NCBI GenBank assembly: GCA_000611775.1
Contig: KK106982.1
Span: 744,001 to 808,000, forward strand
Origin: Umbilicaria muhlenbergii
Taxonomy: Eukaryota > Ascomycota > Lecanoromycetes > Umbilicariales > Umbilicariaceae
Direction: 5' to 3'
DNA: 64,000 nt
In this document: in pieces, positions 34,967-45,312 of the stretch
How the letters are laid out: each line of letters begins with the position of its first letter
Position numbering within the stretch: the first letter of the stretch is position 1
Notes under the pieces: model-generated
What the model was told of the DNA's origin: nothing
The model's database searches: none
What the model saw: only the letters and a program-made list of their open reading frames with translations
Translations under genes and position numbers: made by a program

Positions 34967-36475
34967 CTAATCCCTCCTCCTCCCCCCCCTCGGCAACCCA
35001 AACCAACACCCCACCATCCCCGAAAACAGCCCAATACAAATCGGATGCAGCACCCACGTCCCCCTCCTCTGCGCCACCAACCCCGTCAAAAACGGCGCCG
35101 CCGCCCCGCCACTACTCCCCGTCGCGCCAATAAAGCTCAACCCACTCATCTGCAGCCTGCGCCCCAATAACCGACTGAAAACCACCGTCGCGCACGGATA
35201 CACCGGCCCGAGCACCAGCCCCAACACCCCGACCGCCACCCCGTCCCCCACCACATTCGGCACAAACCACACCAGCAACTGGAACGTTATCGCCAGCAGC
35301 GTGAGCGCCACGACACTCGCTTTTTCGCCCACGAGGTGAGCTGGGTGCGAGAGCAGGAAGCGCCCGAGTGTTATGCCGGCCCAGAAACCGGCGGTTACGA
35401 AACCCGTGGATGAAGGGGAGGAGTGTCGGTATGTTAGGAGGAAGGAAATTACCCAGCCGGAGATGGAGACTTCGGCGCCTTGGTAGGCGAAGATGAAGAG
35501 GGCGCCGAGGAGGGTCGTTTTGTTGCGGAGGGCGAGTTTGAGGGGGGTGCGTTTGGTTTTGGGGGTGGGTGGTGGGCGGGAGGAGGCGGTGCCGGGGGCG
35601 GGGGAGAGAAGGGTGGAGGTGACGAGGGTGGGTTTGTGGAGGTCTGTTTCGTAGGAGCGGAAGGCCCAGAAGGCGAAGAGGAGGTTCAGGAGGGCGATGG
35701 CGAGGGGGATGAAATAGTAGGTCGACCAGCGATGGCCGTTGGTCACGAGCGCGGTGGCTATGAGCGGGCCGACCGTGCCGCCGAAGCCGTAGCTGCCGTG
35801 GAAGGCGCCGAGAGTCGTGGTCGGATTGACCAGGTTGGCGCAGAAAACATTGTTGAGGGCGAGATTCAGCGCGAGGCCTAGACCCGTCAGGAAGAACGAG
35901 ACCACCACGACGGGGAAGGGCGGCGCGCATACGAGCGTGATGTACGAGATAATCATCAGCGTTTCCGCTAGCATGAGGGCTTTGGCGCGGCCGAGGCGCG
36001 CGGAGAGGAGGTCGGTGAAGGGGGCTGCGCTGATGAAGCCGAGGGCGTTGGTCACGAAGATCACGGACACGAGCGCGTAACCGATGGAGTAGGAGCGTTC
36101 GAGGTAAGGGATTAGTGCTCCGGGGGCGCTGTCGTTGAGGCCGTTGCCGAAGCTCATGAGGCAGGCGCTTATGAGGCGGTATTTGTTCATAGGGGGGTTG
36201 GAAAGGCTTTGCACGACGTCGACGGCTTCGTCGTTTTTTGGACTCGGGGGTCGGCTCATCTCGAGCTCGTTAGGGGTTAGGGGTGTTTCTGCTCCACTGG
36301 GTTGTTCTGAGGCGGAGGGTCCATTGTAGCGGCTTCCCCAGCTCAATTCGTCGAGCTCGTAGGCACTCAGAGTGGGCGCGATAGCGTGGGTGTCTTTGTA
36401 GATCACGGCCGGGGGATCGGTGATTCGGGAGGTGTGGTTGATATCAACCAGGGCGCCAATGGCTGGTGAGGCCAT
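34967..36475 (-). CDS. MFS transporter, FHS/Bsc6-like
   Basis: A single-exon major facilitator protein. I place the start at 36,475 (MASPAIGALVDINHTSRI); an in-frame ATG 11 codons upstream (36,508) is also possible. A ~110-residue cytosolic leader precedes NKYRLISACLMSFGNGLNDS, the first helix, a motif shared by Bsc6 and fucose-permease-like fungal MFS proteins. Twelve helices are visible, with the central loop at about 35,550-35,620 (TASSRPPPTPKTKRTPLKL) and a conserved NLALNNVFCANLV / GAFHGSYGFGGTVGPL region. It ends PRGGRRRD. The substrate is unknown; relatives are annotated for sugars or drugs without proof. The coding sequence is strikingly GC-rich at third positions compared with its neighbours, so long open frames in the other frames are shadows. 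Confidence 0.9.
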   Translation of the reverse strand: MASPAIGALVDINHTSRITDPPAVIYKDTHAIAPTLSAYELDELSWGSRYNGPSASEQPSGAETPLTPNELEMSRPPSPKNDEAVDVVQSLSNPPMNKYRLISACLMSFGNGLNDSAPGALIPYLERSYSIGYALVSVIFVTNALGFISAAPFTDLLSARLGRAKALMLAETLMIISYITLVCAPPFPVVVVSFFLTGLGLALNLALNNVFCANLVNPTTTLGAFHGSYGFGGTVGPLIATALVTNGHRWSTYYFIPLAIALLNLLFAFWAFRSYETDLHKPTLVTSTLLSPAPGTASSRPPPTPKTKRTPLKLALRNKTTLLGALFIFAYQGAEVSISGWVISFLLTYRHSSPSSTGFVTAGFWAGITLGRFLLSHPAHLVGEKASVVALTLLAITFQLLVWFVPNVVGDGVAVGVLGLVLGPVYPCATVVFSRLLGRRLQMSGLSFIGATGSSGGAAAPFLTGLVAQRRGTWVLHPICIGLFSGMVGCWFGLPRGGRRRD

Positions 36476-36950
36476 AGTGGAGGCCAATGGTGCACAATAT
36501 GTGGTCAATTGGGTTCGGATTTATCCTATGGTAGATGCATGAAAGAAAAGCACACCAGCATGAGAGAGGTTCTGTATTGCAAAGATGGTCTTTGTAGCGA
36601 TGCTTTATATATCGTCGGCGGATACGCCATGACTCACTGACACGTAGAGTGGATAAATGTATATGTACACCGTAGGTAAATGACGATGACCGAGAATTGC
36701 CCCGCAGAATTACCCCGCAATAAGTTTCCCATTGCTTAGCAATGATGCCCAAGCACACCACGAGAAATACCTCACGAGCCACGATGGTGCGATATGCTAG
36801 ATTGGACCTGCTATTTTTAGTTATGTCGTGCCTATGGCCTACGACCCACCCGGTCTTCTTTTGGTTCGCGTTCTTTATATAATGCCGCTGTGCGAGTACT
36901 CGTGCGCACCCGGGGTACCGTAACCCTCATTACCTAAGCCTTCAGGTAAC
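36476..36950. promoter_or_regulatory. Promoter of MFS gene and 3' flank of cysteine-rich gene
   Basis: 475 bp between two minus-strand genes. No repeat or RNA gene seen. A short TTTATATAA-like box lies near 36,874-36,882, but it is on the side of the upstream gene's 3' end and is probably not a promoter element. Confidence 0.35.
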
Positions 36951-38034
36951 TCAGGAAGTACCACCAGCAGGGAAATGTGCGCCTGGAGGGAGGTGCAGGT
37001 TAGCGCCTTTAGGAGGGATCGGAATCCCCTTCGACTTGCTGAATATTTCACTGATGGTACAAATGTTCGTAAGACATTTCGCATCCGGATCCTTTTTGGT
37101 AATATCGCAGTAGGCATGAAATCCTCCGATATGAGGAAAGCACTCTGAGCAATCAGCGGTTGCAACCCCGACACAGCCCTTGCATGCTGTATCGACGAAC
37201 GGATTGAATCTAGGTGAGGATAAAGTATCAGCGAGAAGGCCAACAGCTGAGCTGGTTGATGAGTAGAGACCCTTACCCTTCTTGCGCGAGGGCCGCAATA
37301 CACACCCCTGGGCACCCCACGAGCAAACTACCACAGTGAAGTTTCTGCCTCCAGGTGCAACCGTTCGTATCTGCGCCGAGATACTTTGATGGGTTGGTTT
37401 GGTCGAAGTCAGGGCACGTGGCATTCGCTACGCCAATTGCGAAAAGCCCGGATTTGCGCTCTTCGACACGAGCGGTGGCCGGAGTATGGGGTTTCGCGCC
37501 ATTGGCTACTGGGAGAGGTAAAGACTTCTGACCCTTTTGGAAAGCGGCGATGGTGCACAAAGTCGACATGCAATGCGTCGCTGCCGGAACCTTCTTACTC
37601 ATTGCGCAATAGCCCTGCACACCCCCAATGACAACAAAGCAATTGGCACAATTGCCCGCTGTTAACGCCATACAAGCCGTGCATTCGGCCATCGCGAAGG
37701 GATTGAATCTGATAAAGGCCGTTCTTGTCAGCAACCTAGAATCTGCAGAAGCTGGTAGACGAGTTATTCACCCTGTTTCGATTAATGCAGCAAGACATCC
37801 AGTAGGGCATCCCACGGCCAGACTGGCGCATATGAGGCCTTCTTCCCAACTGCAGCCTTTTAGATTCGCACCTAATAGTTTCTCCGTGTTGGTGCCGGCG
37901 AAATTAGGACACTTGCTGGGTTCCAACAACGCGCGGGCAGCAAGGTCGGTGTCAGCATTGGGGTAAACATCGAGCACGGCTCCGTTACTCGTCCATGCTA
38001 TTGTGAGGAGAAGGAGAAAGTTGTAGGACCGCAT
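36951..38034 (-). CDS. Secreted cysteine-rich protein with duplicated 12-Cys unit
   Basis: Not recognised as a named family. Three exons (38,034-37,772, 37,708-37,277, 37,209-36,951) give 317 residues. The start MRSYNFLLLLTIAWTSNG is a clear signal peptide. Two homologous units follow. Unit 1 has CPNFAGTN, LGANLKGCSWEEGLICASL, GCPTGCLAALIETG, FNPFAMAECTACM, NCANCF, YCAMSKK and CMSTLCTIA. Unit 2 has CPDFDQTN, LGADTNGCTWRQKLHCGSL, GCPGVCIAALAQEG, FNPFVDTACKGCV, DCSECF, YCDITKK and CLTNICTIS. Each has 12 cysteines in register, enough for six disulfides. Each unit also has an intron at the same place and phase, after ...ETG/FNPF or ...QEG/FNPF, so the duplication included the intron. The linker and the tail are Pro/Lys-rich. 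It is probably extracellular; effector, wall or adhesion roles are all guesses. Confidence 0.8.
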
Positions 38035-38912
38035 GATTGGAAGTATGACTCTCTGTCTTTTGCCTTAAGTCGGTTTGTATATTGGAATCTAATGCGCTAT
38101 TACATCGAGGCTTCAGGGCTTTATAGCAGGCCTTCCGTCGCTAATACCCTCCATACTTTGTCCGGATGTTTGCTATACTCGGCCGTTTAGCCACTAGAAT
38201 GGAGAGTGAAACAGATCAAGTGCGTCGCGTGCCAATAGGATGTGGTAGACACTGTGTTTGCGGGTGTATTTCATGTGCTCGCTTCCTGATGGGAACAGTG
38301 ACTGATTAGGGCAACTCTGCAAAGCAGCGACACGAGACAATCGCTGCTCTCCTCTCTTGGAAAGCGGTGTGGGGAAGAACGTTCGCTTATTCCCCAGGGG
38401 CCCGACGTCTATACCTTTCGTGAGGGCGGTTGGTGGAACCTCAGGATCTGGCATCGCAAATGAAACCAAACCTGAAGGCGATCGGGCGGTGAGGCTGTGT
38501 ATTGTTTCATTGCATGTTATCCGCCACAGCTGAGATTCGTGACCGTTGCTATTACTCAACTGGTGCCCGCGTACGGGTGTCTCTTGTTGAGACAGGCCAC
38601 GTTTCATCCCCGCCATTGGATTGGTTGTTGCGCATATCCCCGCGCTGTATAAGGTAACGACATGGAGGATATCGCATGGCACTTTGTCTCATATGGCATC
38701 AGCTTTGGTGGGGGAACAGCAAATCTTTGCGCCGCAACGGCCGCCGTAGAAAAGCGAAAACAATTAAGGTTGGATCGGACAAACTCCCGCCTCGCCGAAC
38801 CTTCCGGATCATTGTTACCCCACTTGTCCTACCCGGCTGAAAATATCAATTACCATCGACATTAACCGCACTCATACAGTCGCCAGTCCTGGAAGCACGC
38901 AAGAGAGGTACC
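38035..38912. promoter_or_regulatory. Long divergent intergenic region
   Basis: 878 bp between the cysteine-rich gene (minus) and the eIF1A-like gene (plus). A 162-codon minus frame at 38,194-38,682 has no signal peptide, splice logic or family resemblance, so I treat this as non-coding. A long upstream region is common for regulated secreted-protein genes. Confidence 0.4.
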
Positions 38913-39381
38913 ATGGGTCGGCCGAAGAGGAACCTCCTCGCAACAGCCGAGGAGACCTCATCCCCACCACTATCACTCGAACAAGGTCAAGCTATCGCTT
39001 GTGTGTCGAAGGCAGAAGGGAACAATCTGTACTCGGTGGATTTGCCAGACCGCACAAGATTGCTGGTCGAGCTCCCTGCTCGTTTCCGTTCGACGATCTG
39101 GATCAAGCGTGGCGGATTTGTGGTCATCGATACCACAGCCTTCGTGGACAGAGCCAACAAGCTTGATGGCGAGATTGTCAATGTAGTTAGAGACGAGAAG
39201 TTGTGGCGGAAACAGGGATATTGGTAAGATCTGGGCCGTAAGATCTGATTCACTGTGAGCTGAACTCAGGTCTAGGCCGTCGGAATTTGTGAAGAAGACA
39301 GGATATCCAGACGATAGCGACGAGGACCTTTCCACAGTTGGCAAGATGCCACCAGATAGCCAGTCCGACTCCGACGACTAG
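38913..39381 (+). CDS. eIF1A-like OB-fold protein (EIF1AD homologue)
   Basis: A small S1/IF1-type RNA-binding protein like human EIF1AD, related to but distinct from translation factor eIF1A. Two exons (38,913-39,223 and 39,270-39,381) make 140 residues. The start MGRPKRNLLATAEETSSPP is followed by GQAIACVSKAEGNNLYSVDL, LVELPARFRSTIWIKRGGFV and GEIVNVVRDEKLWRKQGYW, the OB-fold core. The spliced tail is acidic (PDDSDEDLSTVGK, ending SDSDD). EIF1AD is linked to nuclear or ribosome-related functions. The stop is only six bases from the ALG3 stop on the other strand. Confidence 0.88.
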
Positions 39382-39387
39382 ATCCGC

Positions 39388-40959
39388 TCATGAATATATG
39401 GGCGTGGTCTCTTCTTTTGTTTCGTCGGTCGTTTGCCCGTAACCACTGGTTTCCAACGACCTGAATGCCTCCGCGAAATCATTCCTTGCTCCCCACCAGA
39501 CTCCGAAGACCTGTACTGCCAGACATATAACCACAACCGATGAACTTGTGTTGGTGCTTGGATACACATTCCATGCCCATTCTTGCACTGCCCAGGCGAG
39601 ATAAATCAAGATCGGATGCATTCCGGTTCTCCACAGCAAAAACGGTGTTGTCCAGGCCACGTAAGAGTAGAATTGATAGTGCAAGCTTCGAGCGCAAAGC
39701 AGACCGATGGTTACGGCAGAAAGCATGGTGGTCAATACAAAGGAAGGCGTGACAAGGAGGGACATTTGTTGTTTCACTTGAGATCGAAGCGGTTGAAAGA
39801 GCGTTCGGGCCAAAGAATACAAGGAAAGTCCGGATGGTTGGGTCCAGCGGGTCGTGAGGAACAGAACCAGGAGCGAAGCATGAGCGATGAGCAGCGTCAT
39901 GGAAAACTCGCGGGACAGAAAGACTTCCTCGCCTATGAACCTCCAATTCACTGTCCACTTGAAGAGAAACTGCCTGGTAATATCGAATGATCGGAGGAGG
40001 TACCCAGTTGGGTTAGCCGGCAAAAAGGGGAAAGCCAGTGTGATCTGAAAGACGAAGTCAGTCATAGGCTCAGTGATTGGATCAGTCTACTGGTTACAAA
40101 CGTACCTGCACCTGCGCCATAAGTGCTGCCGACTTCAAAGCCCTGCCGAAAGGTAGTGCCTGAAATAATATAATTCCTACAGCAGGTAACGCCAGTAAGA
40201 CAGTCATCTTGGTGCCCACAGCCCATGAATACGCAATGTTCCCCACTGTCCAGATCCGCCTTTGGTATGCGTAAATGGCTATCCATAGTGCCAAGATCGC
40301 GAAGCAGTCATTGAACAGCCGAAGGACGAATATACTGTGTAGCCGCTTTGATAGAATTAAGAGTGGGAACAAATAGGGCGGTGCCTTTGAGGACGAAAAA
40401 AGTCAGCTACCGTTTCGACTCCAGGCGAGAACGAGATCCCGTACATCAGCAAGTCGATAGCAAGACATGACGATACTAAGTACGATGAGGTACAAGCCGC
40501 CGAACACGTACTGTGCCAGCTCAATGTTCCGCCCCTGATCGGTGATGTGGTAGAGAGCGCTGTAGATGTACAGATGTGCTGCCGGATAGACCAAAGGTCC
40601 TGTATCCCCTTTGATGAGAACATAGTCGCGCTCACCCGAGACGTATTGGAATACTTGTTGCATGTAGCTCTTCCAGTCGATCTCGGTGTCTGATTCACAA
40701 AGAAGATGTTAGCCTATCTGGTCGGTAGAGAGACGCGCAAGAGCTGCCGCCCAAGCAGGCGAGCAAAGACACATTGGGGATTGGGACTCTTACATGGAAC
40801 CTTCCGTATTATGAGAGCACACAGGCTGGCGTCGGCGACAATGAGAAGTGGTGCGAGCCATCGTAGGTGTTCAGGATTGGTGGTTAAGTCGATGGCATAG
40901 CTGGAGAGTTGCGATGCTAGATTGGCGATCGGCGACGTTTTGGACGATGCAAGGGCCAT
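39388..40959 (-). CDS. ALG3: Dol-P-Man:Man5GlcNAc2-PP-dolichol alpha-1,3-mannosyltransferase
   Basis: ER membrane mannosyltransferase of the N-glycan pathway; it adds the first luminal mannose from dolichol-phosphate mannose. Starts [17 protein letters not shown] at 40,959, with first exon to 40,794. The second exon opens with the family [12 protein letters not shown] and [15 protein letters not shown] (the conserved luminal D-x-D-G-P loop) and ends near SCYRLADA. Then [20 protein letters not shown] and [12 protein letters not shown], a [16 protein letters not shown] helix, and the last exon with [35 protein letters not shown] and a helix-rich C-terminus ending ETTPIYS. Four or five GT-AG introns restore these motifs. 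Multi-pass and complete. Confidence 0.95.
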
Positions 40960-41582
40960 CGTCGCCGTTCCAGAACGCCTCTGAAAAGAATGTTGAAGCG
41001 CCTTGGCAGGAAAGCTTGCGCTGCTTTTGAAGTGAACACTTCCAAATGACCACTTCGGATTAAGAGGCGAAGACGTCAGGCGTTTCAAAGATTCTAAAGT
41101 CGCCTGTCATCACATCCAAGTGAAATGCTCGAGGTTGAACAGGGTCGTTGGGCCGTGTTTCAAAGCCCTGCGGCGTTGGGGTCCACTCCTTCGTCTGCGG
41201 GCCACGTTTAACGCCGAGAACTGAGCTCCGCATGCAGGCATCTTCCGGCCGCTTTCCTTATCCTTTGGGCGTACAACGTAGTTGCACGAGTACATATCCA
41301 CCTCGACCACAATTCAATGAAGCCAAGCTTCGCTCGAGAACATGCCCGCCTACTCATTTCTCAACGTGGGACTTTGAGGCCCGCTCATATTGACGTAATC
41401 GATCTCCTGCTGCCGGATCGTTGAGCCGTAGCTTGCCTGAAGGTATCACACACGTGGGTATTTACAAGGTATGAGGAACGTCCTCCGTACAAGCTAGAGG
41501 TAGACGTACTTTCGATTATACAGCAACTGCCATCCAATCACAACATCAATTAGCCCATCATAAGACTACCTACCATACTATG
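40960..41582. other. Intergenic, upstream of ALG3; no gene seen
   Basis: About 620 bp of ordinary composition upstream of ALG3, up to the Copia element. It includes the ALG3 promoter. The frames here are unsupported. Confidence 0.4.
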
Positions 41583-41587
41583 TAATC

Positions 41588-41684
41588 TGTTGTGATGTGA
41601 AACGGCTGTGGATTTTCTACGTGGGCAGCTCGCTACTTGTACCACTGACACTAGTCCTAATAGGTCATAGGGCGAATTCCAACA
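41588..41684 (-). repeat. Copia LTR, 3' copy
   Basis: 97-bp direct repeat of 43,756-43,852 with the ends TGTTGTG and CCAACA; preceded by target duplication TAATC. Confidence 0.95.
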
Positions 41685-41967
41685 CTCCCTCTCGAAAGAA
41701 AGATCCTATTAGACATGTGTGTCTCCTGTACGCGTAGCTCCCTCTGAAGTATCTCCCTCTGAATTGCAGCCTACTCAGCCCTTCTTAACCACCCAATCTG
41801 AATTGCAGCCTACTCAGCCTCTTCAAAACCACCCAAAACCTCTCATACCGTAGGTGGAAATGGTGGAAAGAGTACTGTGTCTAGCCCTTTGATTCACGAC
41901 TGTTCTCTTCCTTCCAGCTCTGTCACATCGCTTCTCCACCTAACCTCTGGATCCTTGTCTCTGGGTT

Positions 41968-42035
41968 CTGGCCTCGTTGGCTCGTTGGCTCGTTGACTCA
42001 TTGGCTCATTGGCTCGTTGGCTTGTTGGCTCATCG
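41968..42035. repeat. 10-bp tandem repeat inside the Copia element
   Basis: About seven copies of CTCGTTGGCT with occasional A/T changes, in the part of the Copia element next to its 3' LTR. Just before it, a 23-bp direct repeat beginning TCTGAATTGCAGCCTAC occurs twice (near 41,757 and 41,798). Untranslated-region expansions of this kind are common in short elements. Confidence 0.8.
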
Positions 42036-43755
42036 GTGTGCTTCTGACTGTGACTTGTATCGCTATAGGAGGTGGTCAGATCGTCTATGCCATGTAACGA
42101 CGTCGTGGGTGTCCTTTTTGGTCATCATGACCTGAACGTTCGGCGGTTGGTTCAGAATGTATAGCGTGTCGACTCATGTAGCCTCCAGCCTAACCTCTCT
42201 TCCTTCCTTAATTCGCATCCTTCCATTGGATGCTTCGAATGGGAAGCCCTTCTTTTCCAGGTAACCTACCGATAGCAGGTTGTTGTCCAGTTCCGGCATA
42301 TAGTATATCTCATGGAGCGGCTGCTTGAATAGCTCACCATCGATGAGGATGCTCAGGGTTATCATCCCTACACTCATGGCCCTAATGGGCGTTCCGTCAG
42401 CGAGCTCAGCCTCTTTGTTGCTAGGCCTTATAGTGTCGAATAGGCTGGCGTTGAACGTCATGTGATAGGAGGCGGCGGTATCCATATATCAGGCATGGTC
42501 CCTATACGGGCCGGCCTTCTTCGCCTTTGCGATCATACCCCTCATGGGCTTCTTCTTCTTTCCCTCTGGGGTGTTCAACGTGTTCAAGTCCTTGCTCTTT
42601 TGCCTATATTCATCTATCCTAGACTCATTTTTCTCCCTTCAATCGTCCGTCGCCTGGGCAGGGTGTTTTACCCAACATTTGTCGTCCATATGCCACTGTA
42701 AGTTGCATACGCTGCACTTGGCTCCGTCCGGGTTCTTTGTGGAGGTTGAGGAGCTCTTTTCAGCCCCCTTTGCCTTCCTCTCACTGATCCTGCTTCCTTT
42801 GAATTCAGTCTTCAGTGCCTTCATGGACGAGGAGGACTTGTTGTTGCTTGATGCGTCTCCGTGTTTCTCAATGTCAATAAGCTGAGCAACAAGCCTATTG
42901 AAATCTGGTTCAACGGGCTCACCGTCTGCTTCAAGTTGTCATGTCGTGAGGATCGTCGTGACGAACGCCGTGTATGAGTCGCTGAGGCCGTGGAGGAAGG
43001 AGCTGATCATCTGTCAGTCAAGCACTTGATGCCTCATGTCCTCAATCATTGTCCTTGCCTTCTTCATGGCTTCTGCGTACTCTGAGACGTTCTTGTACTT
43101 TGAGAGGTCTGAACGGTTTATCATCTTTCAATGTAGGTGGCGTTTCATATACCCCTTCATCTTATACATGCTCCTCAGCGTTTTGAACATCTTCGGGGCG
43201 TCCATGGAGTCGGTCAGGTGGGAGGCAGGATCTTGCTTAATGATCTGGAGTATATAGCCCTGGGCTATCTCTTCCGCCTCTTCCCAGTCTTCTAGTCTCG
43301 CTGTGTATGTCTCCTGCTGGGTGTCGCTGGCATTCGCGGGTAGTGTTGGTCGGGGAACCGTTCCGTTCATCACCTTCCATACCCTATTCGACAGGGCAAT
43401 CCCCTTTAGGTCAGTTGCTCAGACCTGGTAGTTCTGGGGCCCTTCCAGCTTCATTACATGGCTGAGATTCAACATGCCTGCTCGTCCTCGGTGTTCCTGT
43501 CACCTAGGAAGTGTGTATTTCTCCTCCACTCCCTTTAGGGTTCATGACTGCGTTTCTTCGTGAGACCTGACGACGCCGTCGTCTGGTCTGTCACGGGGGG
43601 TGTTCTCGCTGGATTGGCCGACTTGTTGGACTCCTTTGTCCTTCGGGTCGATGTCCATTTAACGAGGAATATAGCGAAGTTCTGCGTGCGTGTAGGTAGC
43701 GGCGAAGGTGAGGCTATAATACCCCTATTCTCCTATGTCAGCCGGGCTCATAACC

Positions 43756-43852
43756 TATTGTGATGTGAAACGGCTGTGGATTTTCTACGTGGGCAGCTCG
43801 CTACTTGTACCACTGACACTAGTCCTAATAGGTCATAGGGCGAATTCCAACA
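43756..43852 (-). repeat. Copia LTR, 5' copy
   Basis: 97-bp direct repeat matching the left LTR with one mismatch; followed by target duplication TAATC at 43,853-43,857. The primer-binding site lies immediately inside, at about 43,741-43,755. Confidence 0.95.
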
Positions 43853-43857
43853 TAATC

Positions 43858-45312
43858 ATGATGTACAGACTGCAAATGGAGCCTTGGAAGATAAGGTAGC
43901 GATCGAGCCGCCTGCCTTACCTTACCAGAGGGGGGACCTCGCAACCCGGAAATTTGGAGTATCTACTCGTAGTAAGCCGTGCCTTGGGAGTGTGTATACG
44001 CTTGATCAACAAACCTTCAAACTCAACCTTTCTACTGAAACAATTGATATACGATCCTGGTCGCTAAGTTCTGGGGAGGTCACGGTTTTCCTCGTTCGGC
44101 GGGCCCGAACATACCGCTGCCGAATACATGCCGGCTTCACCCCAGGCGTAGGGTCGAAATGAATGGCAGCTTTAACCAGGGAACCCTCAGCATAGCAAAG
44201 CACCAGCCTCAGGCCTCAGGGATATGAAATCTGTCAATCTTTAGAAGCTATTGAGGTCTGTAATCCGTAGTAGCAAGGTTTCCAGATATTGCAATCTGTT
44301 ATGATTTTATTGCCGGGGCCCGCCTAGATCCTTTTACTTTGAACTGCCACTTGTTTCGACCTGACGCCTAACCCGCAGCCGTGAAGAAAGGTTCTTGGTC
44401 AAGTATCTCATTTGCTGTGGAATTCCCTCTTTTGCCTACTGGTAGAGCTCGGTCTGAATAGATGCGTGTGCCCGTGTAGCCGAGTGTCTTCATCTCCTGA
44501 AAGTTGATGAGCTCAAGCAGTGACTGGTACACAGTATGTCGATAGACTACCTTGCAGCAATCGACGCCCCCCTTGGCTTTCTGATCCGGTTCCGTTGCAA
44601 CAGCAAGACGCGCATGCGAGCAAGGCACGCGTGGCCCAAGGTGAAGCGTGGGAGCATGTTCAAGTGTCAAAGGACACTCGGAAGTGAAATAATACCTTGG
44701 AGATTCAAGCTTCTAACCCTGTAACCCTCCATGAATTCAGATCGGCGTCGGTATGTAAGGCCATGTTGATGGGAGTTTGAATTCGTGTGCCGATGACAGA
44801 ATTTTATTGTTTAATCCAGAGGTCCCGTTTCCAAATCAGCCGGCGGCGTGTAAGCTACTCACTAGTCCAGCTCAGGTTATGCTGAAACTGTGTGAAACAC
44901 AGCTGAGGGTCGCCTCAATAGATAGATGTTAAGACAGAATTTGAAGATTTTCAATCCAGAGACGGGCAGAGGGCCTGCACATAAGTGTTCATGCACTTGC
45001 GAAGTGTGGAGAATTAGCTGGCACGTGGTAGTTTGCACTTAGTTTACGCACCGTTGAGGTAGCTGTCTTGAAGATGGGACCGAGTTGCCAGATGACAAAG
45101 CGTCATAGACTTTTTTTGCTTAATCCAGGTGGTGAGACACGTGAGAGCGACCTCGAGGAACTCGATCCATAACCGCCCGGAACAATTTACAATGGTCATC
45201 GAAATATGCGTTCATGCGCCCAACTCTCTCACTATATCGATTGAGGCCTTGTCTGCAATCTTCCTCGCTCCTCAACTGCCGTGCTCGCATTTTGCAGCGT
45301 CTATTCATTTCG
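43858..45312. other. Large intergenic region, no gene established
   Basis: About 1.45 kb between the Copia element and the hemerythrin-like gene. A 100-codon minus frame at 44,368-44,670 and a 92-codon plus frame at 43,884-44,162 are the longest; neither shows a motif I can name. The region may hold gene debris, but I cannot support any call. Confidence 0.35.

Larger units (their letters stand above)
41588..43852 (-). mobile_element. Short Copia-type LTR element, non-autonomous
   Basis: A 2.27-kb element on the minus strand with 97-bp LTRs (41,588-41,684 and 43,756-43,852) that differ at one site, flanked by the 5-bp target duplication TAATC at 41,583-41,587 and 43,853-43,857. Next to the 5' LTR is GGTTATGAGCCCGGC, complementary to the anticodon arm of initiator tRNA-Met, the half-tRNA primer site used by Copia-like elements. 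A purine-rich GAGAGGGAG abuts the 3' LTR. The recognised parts are gag (a UBN2-like segment at 43,128-43,373), a CX2CX4HX4C-like knuckle (42,639-42,824; CSVCNLQWHMDDKC) and the start of protease (42,174-42,485; DTAASYHMTF). No integrase, reverse transcriptase or RNase H was seen, so it depends on other elements and is broken. Near-identical LTRs make it the youngest element here. Confidence 0.92.

Noticed and set aside
35112-35930. 272-codon minus frame rich in Arg and Pro, plus Gly/Glu-rich plus frames at 35,480-35,881
   Set aside because: They are shadows of the GC-rich MFS gene at 34,967-36,475, in which a skewed third position leaves other frames open.
38194-38682. 162-codon minus frame between the cysteine-rich gene and the eIF1A-like gene
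   Set aside because: No signal peptide, motif, splice logic or resemblance; sits in a divergent promoter region.
43741-43756. tRNA-Met-like GGGCTCATAACC
   Set aside because: Only the anticodon arm is matched; it is the Copia primer-binding site, not a tRNA gene.
44368-44670. 100-codon minus frame ending in FFTAAG
   Set aside because: Looks slightly protein-like but no motif or neighbour supports a gene; could be debris.
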